A DNA stretch of 64,000 nucleotides. Origin: Daldinia sp. FL1419 (lineage: Eukaryota; Ascomycota; Sordariomycetes; Xylariales; Hypoxylaceae). The position numbers and the translations under genes were made by a program. The stretch's first letter is position 1; the number at the start of each line of letters is the position of its first letter. The notes beneath the pieces were generated by a model. It was given only the letters and a program-made list of their open reading frames with translations, made no database searches and was not told the DNA's origin. Positions 1-12,466 of this stretch are shown piece by piece. The stretch spans positions 1 to 64,000 of the forward strand of contig MU623389.1 in the NCBI GenBank assembly GCA_025201765.1, given 5' to 3'.

Positions 1-1260
1 TATTATTAAATTAAAGGTAAAGTTTTATAATAATTTAAATTTAATTTAAAAAATCCTAATTTAAATTTCAATTATAAAATAATTATTAATATTATATATT
101 TTAATAAATATTTTATTTTATATATAATCAATATAATTATTAAATTCTAAATAATATATTTTATGAAAATAATCTTAATTAAAAAGATTTAAAAAATGTT
201 TAAATAATGTTAAATTAATATCTACCTTAGATCTTCTAATATAATTATTTATAATATTAATATTAATTTTAATAATATTAAATTTAAAAATAAAATATGT
301 ATTGTAGGAATTATTTATTACTAAATACCAATAAAAATTCATTAATTTATTAATAAAATAGAAAAGTATTATAAACCTATTTATAAAATTTATAAAATTA
401 TTATAAATAAATTTTAAAATTTTAATTCAAAAATATTATAATTATAAATAATTATTAAAGTAATGAATAACATTACTAACCCAAACAATTTAATCCCTAC
501 CTTTCTAATTTTTAGTGCATATTCCAAAATTAATATAAATTCATTACCTACCCCCTCTCAAACCATAAAAATATAAATTATTTAAAAGATAATAATTAAA
601 ATTAAAAAGATTAAGTTATAATAATCAATTAAAAATGTTTTGAATATAAAGAATAGTTTAAATACCTAAAAAATCTTATTTATATTATTTTTAATAAGTA
701 ATAAAATTTTAATTTATTGAGAAAAAGGTAATTAAAAAGGTTTTTATAAGGTAATTATAATTATTAATAAAAACATAATTATTATTTTAAATATATTTAA
801 TAAAATGTTTATATTCAGGAATTTTTATGTCAAGCCTTACATATAATCAAAGGAAGTATTTATACCTATTAAATAATTAAAATTCAAATTATTTAAATCT
901 AATTTTAATTTTAATAATTATAAATTTATTTTAAAAGAAAAACTTATATATATTAATAATCTTTCTTATATAACCATAATATATCTTTCTAATAAAAAAT
1001 GGATTAATTTTATTCTAACCTTTCAATTATAAATAAATAAAAAAATAATTATATTTAAAAAATCATATAAAATATTAAATTTAAAAAAGTTAAATATTTT
1101 ATTTAAAAACAATATCTTACAACCAAAAATATATAACCTAATAATATATCAAAATATTACACTATTTAAATCATAAATAGTTTATAAAATTAAAAGTAAA
1201 AATATTTCCTTCCCATATAAAAAATTAAAACTAATAATCCAAAATTATAATAACCCTAAT

Positions 1261-2619
1261 AAGAAATTTATTATAATTTATATACTTATTATTTAAAAGG
1301 TTAGTTAATATTTTATACTAATTTTAATATTATTTCTATATTAATAAAAAATAAAAATTATAATATAAGATATTATTATGGCATATATCCAATCCAAAAT
1401 ACCAATATAATAAATAATTTATATATATTTATTAATTAAATTAAAAAATAAATATCTTAAAAGAACATTATTACATATTATAAAATTATTATATAAATTT
1501 ATTAAATCTAATACATATTAATTTAAAACTTATTTTTAACATTATCAATATAAATTATATATAAAATTTTTAACATTTAACCCTTATTTATTAATTATTA
1601 ATTTAGAACCTTTTAAAATTATTGATTTATAAATGGATAATATCTTTAATATTAGTATTATAAAATTCTTTACAATTAAAAATAAAATACTCAATAAAAC
1701 TAATATTAAAACACACCCTCAAAAAATATTAGATAAAAGAATAAAGAATTTTAATAATATTTATATCATAATTTATAATAATAATTATAAAATTTTAATT
1801 ATTTAAAAAGGTTAAATTAAAAAATTTAAATTATTAAATATTAAAATTATAAATATAATTAATAAATTTATAAAATAGAGGGTTTAAAAAATTTATATTA
1901 TTTTTATATATTAACCTAAAATAACTTTTAATTACTCAACTACTACTCAACATTAAAAACCAAAAATCAAAAAAACCAAAATTCTAAATACTAAAATCAC
2001 CTAATAAATAAATAATAAAACCTATAAACTCAAATATATCAAATTAAACCCCTAAAATCTTTATTTATATATTTTCATTAATAATTTATTTATAAATAAT
2101 AAAAACCTTAATTTATAAATTAAATACATTATTATTCTAAATAACAAAAAATTAACAAATTAAAATAATAAGGTTAAAATCATTAATAATATAATCCACT
2201 AATTATCTATTAAATATAAATATATTATTTATAATGTACTTATTAATAAAATATATAATATAATTTAAGATTTTAATATAAAATATATTATATATTATAT
2301 TATCAATACTATACTAAAATATCTCTTATTTCCTAAAATTCCTTTCATTTTCTATACTAATTCATTCTCTTTATATTAATATTTGGTATAAATGGGTACT
2401 ATTAACAAAAAAAGGTTAATAATAAATCTTATAACTCTAAAACAATCATATAAAAATAGAAAAATAAATAATATTTATTAAATCTATAAAATTTATAACC
2501 TAACTAATATAATAATAAAAGTTTCCCCTAATAAAACTATAAAAACATTAATAAAAAATAATTAAATTAACTTATATTTAAAAGATTAAATAAAATAAAA
2601 AATTAATAATAATTCATAA
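1261..2619 (+). pseudogene. Dead Copia polyprotein: reverse transcriptase and RNase H part
   Basis: Plus frame 1 can be read without any frame change from 1261 to 2619, but it holds many stop codons. Recognisable pieces are DIIMAYIQSK at 1369 (family DI.QAY.QS), LLHIIKLLYKFIKSNTY from about 1468 (family VVKPLYGI.E.GTHW), an MDN remnant of the usual DD catalytic pair, the RNase H-like LYLYIFINNLFINNKNLN around 2060, and NLTNIIIKVSPNKTIKTLI near 2497-2553, close to the usual C-terminal NPADAMTK..PN.AL. Lost Asp, Gly and Trp residues are mostly explained by G-to-A change (D to N, G to K/S, W to stop). No functional protein can be made. Family assignment is strong; exact domain limits are approximate. 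Confidence 0.8.
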
Positions 2620-2660
2620 ACTATTATTTATAAAAAGAAATAGAATAAATAATAATTATA

Positions 2661-2865
2661 TATTACCAGACATTATAGACCCTTATAATAAATAAAGGAA
2701 ATATTATATAATTAATATATTATATATATAAAAATTTTAAACCCATTAAGTTCAAAATAGATAACTCTTTTCTTTAGGATTTATAAATGTACAAATCTCA
2801 TTGCATTGTTTTATTTATTACTTGCTTTTGTTATTATTTCTCTTATACGTACGTTTAGCCCAACA
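2661..2865 (+). repeat. Probable 3' LTR of the Copia relic
   Basis: It begins at TATTACCAG (interpretable as a mutated TGTTACCAG), about 40 bp after the polyprotein end, and finishes in TAGCCCAACA, giving the expected TGTT...AACA inverted ends. Its last 90 bases are visibly less mutated than the coding part. The partner LTR is outside the window, so the left boundary is inferred. Confidence 0.45.
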
Positions 2866-5179
2866 ATATTATTATATATAAAAATTGTATCAAACTTTAA
2901 AAACTATAATAGATTTAATTTGAAATTATTATAATAAATAGTGGTTGAAATACTGCCTTTAAGAACCTTAAGGTCCCCATTTAAAATATAAATATTATTT
3001 TTTATTTTATAATAAATTATATCCTAAAATATCTTAAAATATCATATTAATTTATAATAGATTTATATATATTTTAAATTTATTATTAATAAATTTAATT
3101 TAAAATAAAATAATTAAAAATTAATTATATAATTAATTATTAAAATTAAAAAGTAATTATTAAAATAATTTTACCTTTTAATTTAAAAATTTACCTTTAT
3201 TTTATCCTTTAATTACGCTTAATAATAATCTTATTTAAAAATAAAATTTATTTTTAATATTTAATAAGTTTTTTATAATTTTTATAAATTTATTTATAAT
3301 AGGCTTTAATATATTTATTTAATAAATAAGGTTTTATTATAATAAAGATATGTAATATACTTTTATTTATAAGGAAATAACTTAAGGTTTTCATTAAATA
3401 TATTAAATATTACTTTTTTTTCAATAAATCAAAAAATATAAAAAGGTTTTTAATAATAAAAACTAATATATGGCATTTATCATATTTATTAAATATTTTT
3501 TGTTAATTTTATCCATAAAGAAAGATCCCCTAATCTTAATATGGAAAACAGCTTTTTATTATACAACAAATAAATGCAAAAATACCTTCAATTCTCACCA
3601 CCTCTTTGGATTTTTGACCCACTTAAAATCGTGCCCATATTCTATTCTTCGTATAAGGCGTTATATATTTTTTATAGATTTTTTAATTGCGTTTTGAGGT
3701 AGAAACCATGGTTTGAAATTGAGATCTTATTAATTGATAAAGTTGAAAATTCTAAAATGGTGGGGGGTGGGGCTGAAATGTGCGGTTTTTTTGTCCTATG
3801 ACTGTAGTATCATTGCTTATCAAAATTCAGTGAGCTTCCATGCCGTGATCTATTATCTATCCCCCGGATCATCGTGATAGGAGTGGAAACCCGAGTTCTA
3901 AATTCTAATCTACCTAGTTAGTGTCGATGCTTGGTATCGATCAATAAACTACCTACTTGACAAAAGTCCCCAGGCCTTCGTCAGTAAGGTCGGGAACGAA
4001 GTAGGGATATGAGGGAGAAAAAAAAAGAAAAAAGAAAAAAGAAAAAGAAAAAAAAGAGCCTCAGCCCGGTAGTGCCGAACCGGCGATCCAAGTCTTAGGC
4101 GCTATGCGGAACTCCGACGGGTCCTTGCCTTCTTTCATTACTTATTTTATTACCTATTTCGTTTGTCGATTCTGCCCGTATGACGTCCTTCCAGCTCCCA
4201 TGTCATGTGTATATACCCAGGTAGGTAGTCGAGTCTTTATTCGTCTTGTCCGCCTGACGCCTTTTATCCGTATAAACCGCAAGGCTACCAACGGAGTCGG
4301 CCATGCGGCTATCGGGTATCGTGGATGGGATTATAGCTCATATGGGCGGGTCTTCGTTGCCGAATTTCTCGAGAAATCCTACGATGCGGGCCAACGATCG
4401 CCCTTGACTGTTAGTAGCATCTATGGATTAATCGTATGGGTAAGGTAGGTAGACTAGGAGGTAGGCAGGTGCTGCATCCAACGACGACGGGCAAGAATGG
4501 GCACGAGAATGGGAATTCCGAGCGATCCGGCGGTCGCTACCATCCATATCTTCGATCCGCCATCTCCATTTCCATCAGCATCGCCCATTGAACCTACTAG
4601 GTACCACTTTGCCGCTTACACAGACGCACCCTACGCATATTGGTTAGTACCTTACACACTTACTTACTTACATGCATGAAGCACTCTGGTCTTATGTACA
4701 TGACGATGTACCTAGGTAGGTAGCAACCTATAGGTCTTCTTCCATTTCGATGTATACTACCTTAATACCTATTACCCGTTGACCGCCTAGGTTAGTCGCG
4801 AGTGGCTCTTTCTTCCCGATGGTCACTGGATGTCACTGGCGCCAGTCCGGGCGACTGTTTATTAATATGCGCCAAGACCCAAGGGAATACAAGATGAATG
4901 CCGAAAAGCTTCTTGCTTATATATATTAATATAATATTTACCTATGATCTCCTCCGTGATTCACATTCCTCATGGTCTTATCCCTTCCATTCCTAGGTCG
5001 CCTAGACTGTAGCTCCTAAAATCCTTAGGACCTCCTGGACGTTATCGCTATAATCGTCGTCGTCGTCATTTCTATACTATATCCTCGTGTCGTAGCCCTC
5101 TATCAAAATATAGCTTATAGCTACCTACGTACAAAAAAGCTTACCTATATACACTACTATACATACTTGCTATACTACA
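2866..5179. other. Non-coding: AT-rich flank, then normal-composition intergenic DNA
   Basis: AT-rich repeat-like DNA continues to about 3440, then base composition returns to normal quite abruptly. I see no convincing gene; the open frames at 3470-3697, 4104-4448 and 4497-4679 lack family features. A purine (A/G) tract lies at about 4017-4058. Copies of the dispersed TAGGTAGG/TACCTAGGTA motif lie near 4445 and at 4709-4718. A short CGTCGTCGTCGTC run lies near 5055. Confidence 0.6.
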
Positions 5180-5533
5180 ATGTCGTCATCGCTCTCCACA
5201 ATCAAGGCCTTTGCGCGTTGGGCCCGCCTCAAGAAATATCGTATCGAAGTCACCTACGGCGTGTACGTCTTTACGCCTGTGGAAAAGGCACTCTTCTGGA
5301 CCATCTTCTGCTTCCTATTTACCGTCATCTCCTTCGCCGCCCTCCTCTACACCCAAAGAAACGTTCTTCTGCTTCTCAGATACGCCTCCTTCTACGTCAG
5401 CGGTGAGAGCAACGCTGTCCGGGTAGTCTCGAACTTGTTCCCCAAGAACGACGCCCCATTAAGGATGGCGGGCGCCGGCATTACGTCAGTAGCCGAGACT
5501 ATGAGCAGTGCAGCCAACTCGCAGATCGCATAG
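5180..5533 (+). CDS. Small subunit of serine palmitoyltransferase-like protein
   Basis: 117-residue intronless protein. Residues 21-69 read YRIEVTYGVYVFTPVEKALF followed by a single hydrophobic helix (about 39-60), then RNVLLLLRYASFY. This layout (Y..VT.....TP.EK, one TM, short tail) matches the ssSPT/Tsc3-like small subunits that bind and stimulate serine palmitoyltransferase, the first enzyme of sphingoid-base synthesis in the ER membrane. The tail after residue 75 is Ser/Ala-rich and unremarkable. The ATG at 5180 puts the conserved block about 20 residues in, which is usual. An overlapping ATG at 5167 in another frame gives only a shadow. The assignment is by motif and size, with no homology search. 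Confidence 0.72.
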   Translation: MSSSLSTIKAFARWARLKKYRIEVTYGVYVFTPVEKALFWTIFCFLFTVISFAALLYTQRNVLLLLRYASFYVSGESNAVRVVSNLFPKNDAPLRMAGAGITSVAETMSSAANSQIA

Positions 5534-6441
5534 CCGCTCTGGCAGACGACTCGTATGGGTGGTTCTTTGCCCGCCTGAGGGGTTGGTAGGGGCTAGACGA
5601 GAATGGGATGTTCATCGCTTACCGGATGGGTCGATTGGATCTGAGACAACTACTATTATCCCTGCGCCTCTCGCGCCATGATCGACACAGTACGTGCGTG
5701 AGGACTCTTCCAGCGCTCTAGACTAGGTGGTGCAAGTACCCTCATAGTTCGACCACGAATCCGCCGCAAAACGGAACCGCGAAGGATCTCGAGGAAGACC
5801 GGTCGCAGCGCAATTGTACGCCAGCTCCCGAGGCCGCAAGTGTTGTGGGCAAATTCTAGCTTACGTCTCGGAATATCAATAACAACAGGTGAATCACAAA
5901 TCACGAGCAGATGCAGAACCGAAATAGGAGGTAGGGAAACGGTAGGCGGGAGACGGGTAACGAACCATAGCTGATTTTAACGGGCTTCACGACATGGATG
6001 AAGGGCGCTTACGGTGTTTGGAGGCTTAAAGCCTTGATTTCTTGGAAATAGACAATACATCCCCTTTCTTTTTCTATGTGGAGGGATGGGTCGGAGAAAG
6101 GTCGGCTCCGGTTGCATAAGGGGCGAAATTTTTGGGAATACCCTCGTTCGAAGGCGTTGTGTTGAAAGTTTGGTGCAATACCCCCTTCTGCCTTTTAGCA
6201 TGGTATAGCAGATATTGGTGCGAGGTAGCTCATATCCTATTATCCTAGGACCTATATCCTATTGATATTTTTACTAGCAACTTGGAAACGACATGCTTAT
6301 TTTGAATGTTGTGATATGCTCATGGTCGACGCGAAGTAATAAAGCTGGCTAGAAAACACGCTTCAGACAGACACATTTAATGGACACATTTCATGCGATA
6401 CCATCCCTCTAAATCTAAACCTAGCCCTATGCACAGCCTAT
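5534..6441. other. Intergenic, nothing recognised
   Basis: Normal-composition DNA between the 3' ends of two convergent genes. The minus-strand open frames at 5656-5904 and 5977-6201 show no family features or splice-supported extension. Confidence 0.5.
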
Positions 6442-8699
6442 CTATTTCGTCACCGTCGTCCCAGCTAATCCCTTCGCAACATCCCTCAACTTAAACTTCT
6501 GTATTTTCCCACTCGCCGTCTTCGGGAACTCGTCAACCCAGAATATATACTTCGGCACTAGATGGCCCGAAAGCTGTTTCCGGACCCAATCTCTCACTTC
6601 GTCTCTGGATAATGCCTCTCCTTTGGTAGTATTTACTTCGCCATCTTCCAATGTCTTTATACCTACATGCACCGACACAAATGCGCCAACGACTTCTCCT
6701 AATCGCTCGTCAGATACGCCTACGACGCTAGCTTCGCGAACAAGCGGGTGTCTTGCTAATGCGACTTCGACTTCGAGGGGGTGGATGTTTTCGCCACCCC
6801 TGATAATCAAGTCTTTGATCCGGCCCGTAATCTCGACGAACCCGTCGTGGTCCATGCGTGCCTCGTCACCAGTATACATCCAGAGTTTTCCTTCTTGGTC
6901 TCGTATCAAGTCCTCCCCCGTTCGCGCTTCGTCGTTCCAATATCCCTTCATCAGTAGGTATCCCGAAACAGCCAACTCGCCACACTTCCCGCGCGGCACG
7001 ATTTGTAACCGATCACCCGGTGTGACGATCTTAATATCCGTATGCGGCATTGCGCGACCCACGGTGCTCGTCCGCCGGTCATCCGGATCCGTAGGGGCCG
7101 TCATGCAGCTTACGGGGCTAGTCTCCGTCATCCCGTAACAGATAACTAATTCATTTAATCCCAACTTCTCTCGTAATATTCTCATCAGCGGTTCCGGGAC
7201 CGAACTACCCGCTGCAATTCCCTTGCGCAGATTACCAAGGCCCCCAGCGGGTAAGCGTTCCACGAAGCCCGGGTCGGCTAAGAGTTCGAGTTCAGCCGCG
7301 AACATAGTAGGTACGCCGTAGAGTCCCGTAGCGCGAAGTTCCGCGGCAGCGTGTAGTGCAGCGCCCGGGTCAAAAGCCGGGCTCGGGAACGCAATGCAGG
7401 CACCCGTAGTCGCCGTCGCCTGGAGTCCTAGAACGGAACCGAAGCAGTGGAAGAGCGGGGGCGGACATACTATCCGATCACTCGGATCAAGCCCCATGCG
7501 CGCCGCAATTAATCGTCCATTATTCAGTATGTTGGTGTGGCTTAGCATCGCAGCCTTTGGCATCGACGTCGTGCCTGATGTAAATTGGATATTAATTGTT
7601 TCCTCCGGGACGAGCGGGGCATCTGGTTTTACGGAGTGAGAAAGGGAAGGTGACGAGGAGGAGGAATGGAGGAGTGTAGAATAGGGGGTTAGTGCACGGA
7701 GTTCGGAAAGGGGTGGAAACCCGGCGGCGGGGTGTGAGGGCGTGTTATCTACTAATACGACGGATTTCAGCGTAGGGATATTTGGCGATTCGACTTTCGA
7801 GCTATTTAGATTAGGTACAAGTGCAGATAGGAGATCAGTGTTTGCGCGGCCGGCACATGGTTTGTAAGCTAGATCCGTAATGGCACCTATTACAAGGACT
7901 TCAGCACCAAGGCGAGACAGCGCAGCACTGATCTGGTTGGCGTTGAAGGTCGGGTTGAGCGGAACTAGGATAGCACCTAGCTTAAAGATGGCATACGTTA
8001 GAACGACATGCTCGGGGACATTTCCCAGGCTTACAGCGACACGGTCCCCCTTTTTCACACCGAGGGACCGCAGCGAGTGTGCCATAGCATTCGACTGGGC
8101 ATCGAGAGTCTCATACGTTAGGGTAGTCGAATTCGGCACGGCACGATCCCGATACGGATCCGGAGTAGTTGCCTTCGGGTCCCGAAACACGGCTGCCGGC
8201 CTATCGCCATATTGTGAGACTATTTGTGCGAAATGCTCTGGTATCGTGCACGTGAGCAATGGCGGCTATTCAATGTCAGTATAAAGTAATTCTAGGTAAT
8301 CTCAAACAGTTCTTAGCATGATGAATATCAATCCTTGCTTTCGCACACTTATACAAATGCGAGTATAGCCGGAGTAAATAACTCAACCCAAAATCATCAC
8401 AATTGATGTTCACTTCGTCTTGCCAAAGATAATACAATAAACAGGTCTTATAAGATTTGTATCTAGCCGTTCGGCTAGACCAAAGAATAACTTACTTCTC
8501 GCGGTCCCTCCGCATAGCTCAGATCAGATGTAGCAATGCATCTCCGCTGCACGAATCGACTTCCCATCGAACTGCGTAAAACTCTCGATATCGCAGCCCC
8601 TCGAGTCGGCCCACGGCGAACAGCACATCGTAAAAACCGACGGCTTGGCGTGCAGCCGCGCAAGGCATTCGACGCCAAAGGCCGAATGGACGACTCCAT
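6442..8699 (-). CDS. AMP-forming acyl-CoA synthetase, probably mitochondrial
   Basis: Two exons: 8699..8496 and 8265..6442, with a 230-bp intron (GTAAGT donor; CTGAC branch and TAG acceptor), giving 675 residues. A downstream ATG at 8567 would give 631. The long exon alone has no ATG start; joining exon 1 restores SYAEGPREPPLLTCTI, the usual N-terminal motif of this family. Adenylation motifs are visible: the P-loop FTSGTTSMPKAAML, YGMTETSP, YTGDEARMDHDGF, GRIKDLIIRGGENIHPLE and the catalytic-lysine block PKTASGKIQKFKLRD. It should activate a carboxylic (fatty) acid to acyl-AMP and then acyl-CoA; chain length cannot be read. The Arg/Ser-rich N-terminus (RRFLRCAVRR, RFVQRR) suggests a mitochondrial presequence. 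No C-terminal peroxisomal tripeptide is present (ends VTK). Confidence 0.88.
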
Positions 8700-9930
8700 G
8701 GTATCTCAAGTACTTCGTTTTGATCCGGAGCTCGGTAATCAAACACACAAGTTAGACAATCCTTCAACACATGTAAAAATCTCGAGTATATCCTCTCCAC
8801 ATCTACAAAGCCACGTCGTTCGTGTCCCTTGCGGGGCTTAATTCAGAAAAGGGCGGTGACACGGTCGAACAACAGCACCCTCATAAAAACTCCCTCGAGT
8901 CCACGTTCAGATCTGGCCCGACGCGTGTCCAACATATACTCAACGGATTCCCTCCATAGCTAGTCCCTGCTGAGTAAAGCCCAGTCGTCATTGTGCCGGG
9001 GAAGTGGGGTTTCAGCGGCTCACGATGAGGAGAAGCGGGGGAGATTATTTTGGTGCTGGAGCTTGCCGGAACGGTGGTCGGGACAAGGAATGTAGTAAGT
9101 TACCTAACCTAAGAGGTATGTAGGTAGGTGTGGAAATTATACATTAGTTGCGCCTCATAATTTATATGTGCAGATACCTTACCTAGGTATGTATGCACTA
9201 CCCATTACTACTACTACCTACTACTACTAGCAGAAAATACCTACCTATGTAATGCAATGCTGCTTGTAGATGGATAGCCCTGTCAAGAACATATTTAGTG
9301 TCCCGTGAGGCTAATCTTGTTGCTGGAAGCAAGAGACTAAATATCCGCCAAACGCCCAAATCCATGCATAACGGGTATATACAATTGGTCCTCCCCCTCG
9401 AATATGAGCGGCACCCCGAATGCTCGTTTGCTCATTTCTTTTCTTCTCTGTTGCGCCAAAGAACAACCGTATATGTATTCTATTTGTTTCGTGTCCCTGC
9501 CGAGAATGTCCGCACCGGGCGCCAGCCATCATCTTCGGAAATAAAACAATAAGGACTGTTGGTACAAAACAGCGGGGTGGAAAAGCTTTGCGGAATTTCC
9601 ACACGAGTTAACGTAACAGTCCCCTTCCCTCATGTAACCTAGGACATGGGCTTAATAATGAGTGACCTTTCTAATATTCCTGCGAAAAAAAACCCCCCCG
9701 ATATACGCTACCACATGAGACGGGTCGTGAGCTTCGTAAGTACCGAAATAGTGTTACAAATCCTGTATACGATCGCCGAATTCGTGATATCAGGCCAAAG
9801 AATTGATGGTTTCCTATACTACCGAAGGAAACTTGTGTAGAAAGAGGGTTAAATACTCTATGGCGACGAGGGGGCGACGGGATGATAGCCTGAGGGCAAT
9901 TTAGTATATAGAGGGCGCAATCAATAGCCC
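8700..9930. other. Intergenic with dispersed TACCTAGGTA-type motifs
   Basis: No supported gene. It carries GTAGGTAGG near 9121, an exact TACCTAGGTA at 9180-9189, and CTACTACTACCTACTACTAC near 9207. Short open frames at 9298-9604 and 9646-9840 overlap each other on both strands and look like chance. Confidence 0.5.
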
Positions 9931-11121
9931 CTAGTTAACTTCGCCAATATGCCGTTCGCTTTCAGGCTTCCAGGTGCCTAATGCTGTTAGTAAGGGATGT
10001 TTATAATCATGTGTAGCGGAACCCTAGGATCCCTTACCTTCAAAATCGTGCTTCACGAATGCCATCGGGTCGTCATAATCCTTTGCTCCCATCTGCTGGA
10101 CCCCAGGCGAAAAACTGGTAATGGGAAGCACGACGACGTCGCCCACCTTCTTCGGCTTTTCAATCCCGGTGAAATTTACGTACGAAACATTGCCTTGACT
10201 ATTAATCGTATCAAAGTAACGCGGGTCGTTAAAGTAGTCGAATATTACGTCCGTCCAGACAGCGGGGCCGGTAAACTCCACCACGCTCTTTTCCTTCGAC
10301 ACAAATGTGCCTTCGCGCTTTCGCTTCAACGTTTCTTGGGTAATGCGCGACACGATATCGCGTAAGACAGGGTGGCCCGGCTTCGCCTGGATCGTCCACT
10401 GACAGAATTGAATGCGCCGGCTATACCAATCTTTCCAGTCTGGTCGATCGGGATCCGCCTCGATACCGATGACTAGTCCAATGCTTTCCTTTGGCACAGA
10501 CTCTGGAATCCATTCAAGGGCACTTCTGATAGCAAACGTGTCGATGTCGGAGTAAATTCCACCACGGGCAAGGAGGATAAGATAACGGAAGAAGTCGGCT
10601 TTAAGAACAGGCTGGGGCAACGCGTTGTATGCTTCGAGGACTTCGGGGACAGAAGCGTAGAGTAATCGTAATAAGTGTACAGCGACCTGGTCAGTGATAA
10701 CCTCGTGGACGAAACCCGGGTGTTGCATCGACCACGAAGCTTCTTGATCTCTAAAGTTGAATTCCCCACTAGCAGGCGTCCATTTCCATGTCTGCCAAAT
10801 ATAGGCCGGGAACTTAGTTTCGACGTCGTATGGGTATTGGTATGCTAGTTTGTCGTATAAGGACATCTTAGACATATCTTTCAGGGCTTTCTGCGCAGGG
10901 ACCTTTTCAGGTTCATCGTCTGAAGTATAAGAGGGCGTAGATGGATCGTGCGGCGCTGCGGCATGCTCGCTGTTTGAGTCTACGGGCTTCGGCGGAGGTT
11001 TTCGGAAAGGTTCGGGCTCGTCGGCGGACGCGTGCGATCTTCGGAGTAAGATAAATGCTATTAGCAAGAACGCGGCGAAGATAATCGCTCTCTTAAAGGA
11101 GAGCATTTTGCGGTTTGCCAT
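9931..11121 (-). CDS. OCH1-like alpha-1,6-mannosyltransferase (GT32)
   Basis: Type II membrane protein of 376 residues from two exons: 11121..10038 and 9977..9931 (60-bp intron, GTAAGG donor, CTAAC branch, TTAG acceptor). Without the intron the frame stops at HDFEGKGS; with it the protein ends FEGTWKPESERHIGEVN, the C-terminus expected of Och1-type enzymes. A signal anchor spans residues 11-26, followed by a Pro/Ser-rich stem to about 75. The GT32 domain has PAYIWQTWKW at 105-114 and the metal-binding DXD in GGIYSDIDTF (D192, D194). Family members act in the Golgi, starting or extending outer-chain mannan on N-glycans. Fungi carry several Och1 paralogues, so the exact acceptor is not certain. 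Confidence 0.88.
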
Positions 11122-12466
11122 ATCGAGTCGTTGAAAACTTGTTGATAGCTCGTGTACGCGTCGAAGTTGTAGACTACGGGAGCCAGCCTAAGAACAACAC
11201 GGTTTGGAAAGGCATGCGGTAAATTTCGGAAGAGCAATTGACTACCTAGGTTTAGAGGTATCATGGGAAATCCCTAGGATGGAAAGGAATATATGTAATT
11301 AATCAAGCTATATCATAGAGTTTTAAACTTGTTTATAGGATATAGGTGAATCGGATGAAATTTGCGGCTCGAGAGCCACTTTCGAGAGCTTCGAAAGTTT
11401 TACGATTGAAAAAAAAAAAAAAAAAAAAAAAAGAAACAAAAATGGTTCCTGGCTGCTTGTGATTAATGTCTTGGCTCTTCCGGTTTCAGGCTTACAGTGC
11501 TTACCTTCCTCATAGTTGACTAAACCCCCACCCCCCTTTTTTCGATTCGTCATTTCTTGGCGTTAGCTCCGACTCTGCGGATTTGATACAGAAGTCCGAT
11601 AACACACCCTTGTAAATGCATATCTACACTTCACTTGTATCATTAGCGTCGTGTTCCGTTACGACTGGATGTGGCTTAGCAACGGTAGTAATGGTTTGCG
11701 GTTTCACGTTTCTCAGTAACTATCAACCATTTGTCAATTGAATTTACCCTTACATGCGGTTCCCAGTTGACGATTATAACTAAAAAAGGATTAGTATCTG
11801 AAGGAATTAGAGATCTGATTGAAGATTAAAACTGGGCATTAATTATGTAGCTGGCCCTTTGGAGGATTGGAACCGAAATGATGTTTGATAATAAGGTAAG
11901 CCTTTGTCTTATTATGTAGCATATATTGACGTCATTACAGCAATTCTTGTCCGAATGAAAAAAACATGAAACACATGACAATAGTTGATATAAACGAACA
12001 GAAGGGATAACTAGGGCAAAACTAATACTGGATATATATCATAGAATATTGCATCAATTTCTGACGATCTCTAGCACAGAATGAGTCTTGAAAACTCCCT
12101 TATATGCAGTATAGAGATCATCCTATTTGCTAAATGGTACCTAGGTACCTACGTTTAATGGCATGCAATCAATAGTAGTTATAAAACAAACTCAACAAAT
12201 GATTCAAAATGAAATAGAGATTAAAAAATTTGATTAGAAATAGTCGCTCGTTCTTTAGCAATATATTACATTCATCGAACATTTGGCTCCGCAGAGACGT
12301 CGAAATTGTAATAGTACAGATAAGGCATAGGAAATAGGTATCATTTTAACAACCAAGCCACCAGATTCAACACATATTCGTCATCTCTTGCGTAAGTATC
12401 CAACTCAGCCGATTAAGCTAAGAGAGTGTATCGTTATGACATGTTTATAATGCTTTAGGTAACAGC
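11122..12466. other. Intergenic, A-tract and palindrome
   Basis: No supported gene. A 24-base A tract lies at 11409-11432. TACCTAGGTA occurs exactly at 12138-12147, and a partial copy (CTACCTAGG) near 11241. The rest is moderately AT-rich unique-looking sequence. Confidence 0.5.

Larger units (their letters stand above)
1..2865 (+). mobile_element. 3' part of a RIP-degraded Ty1/Copia retrotransposon (5' part lies off the window)
   Basis: Very AT-rich DNA. From about 960 to 2660 the plus strand is strongly depleted of G while C persists, as expected for G-to-A change on this strand (C-to-T on the other). Reading plus frame 1 gives, in the order of a Copia polyprotein C-terminal half, an RT start (DIIMAYIQS at 1369), an RT core, an RNase H-like stretch and a polyprotein tail, followed by a probable LTR ending CCCAACA at 2865. 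The element enters the window already inside its internal region, so its 5' LTR, gag and most of the integrase are not visible. Identification rests on remembered family motifs, not a search. Confidence 0.8.

Noticed and set aside
1..3440. Telomere or centromere sequence
   Set aside because: No TTAGGG-type arrays; the AT-richness is explained by a mutated Copia element.
3470..3697. 75-codon frame at the edge of the AT-rich block
   Set aside because: Low-complexity hydrophobic translation of AT-rich DNA.
6623..7138. 171-codon plus-strand frame
   Set aside because: It is an antisense shadow of the acyl-CoA synthetase exon, with no family features.
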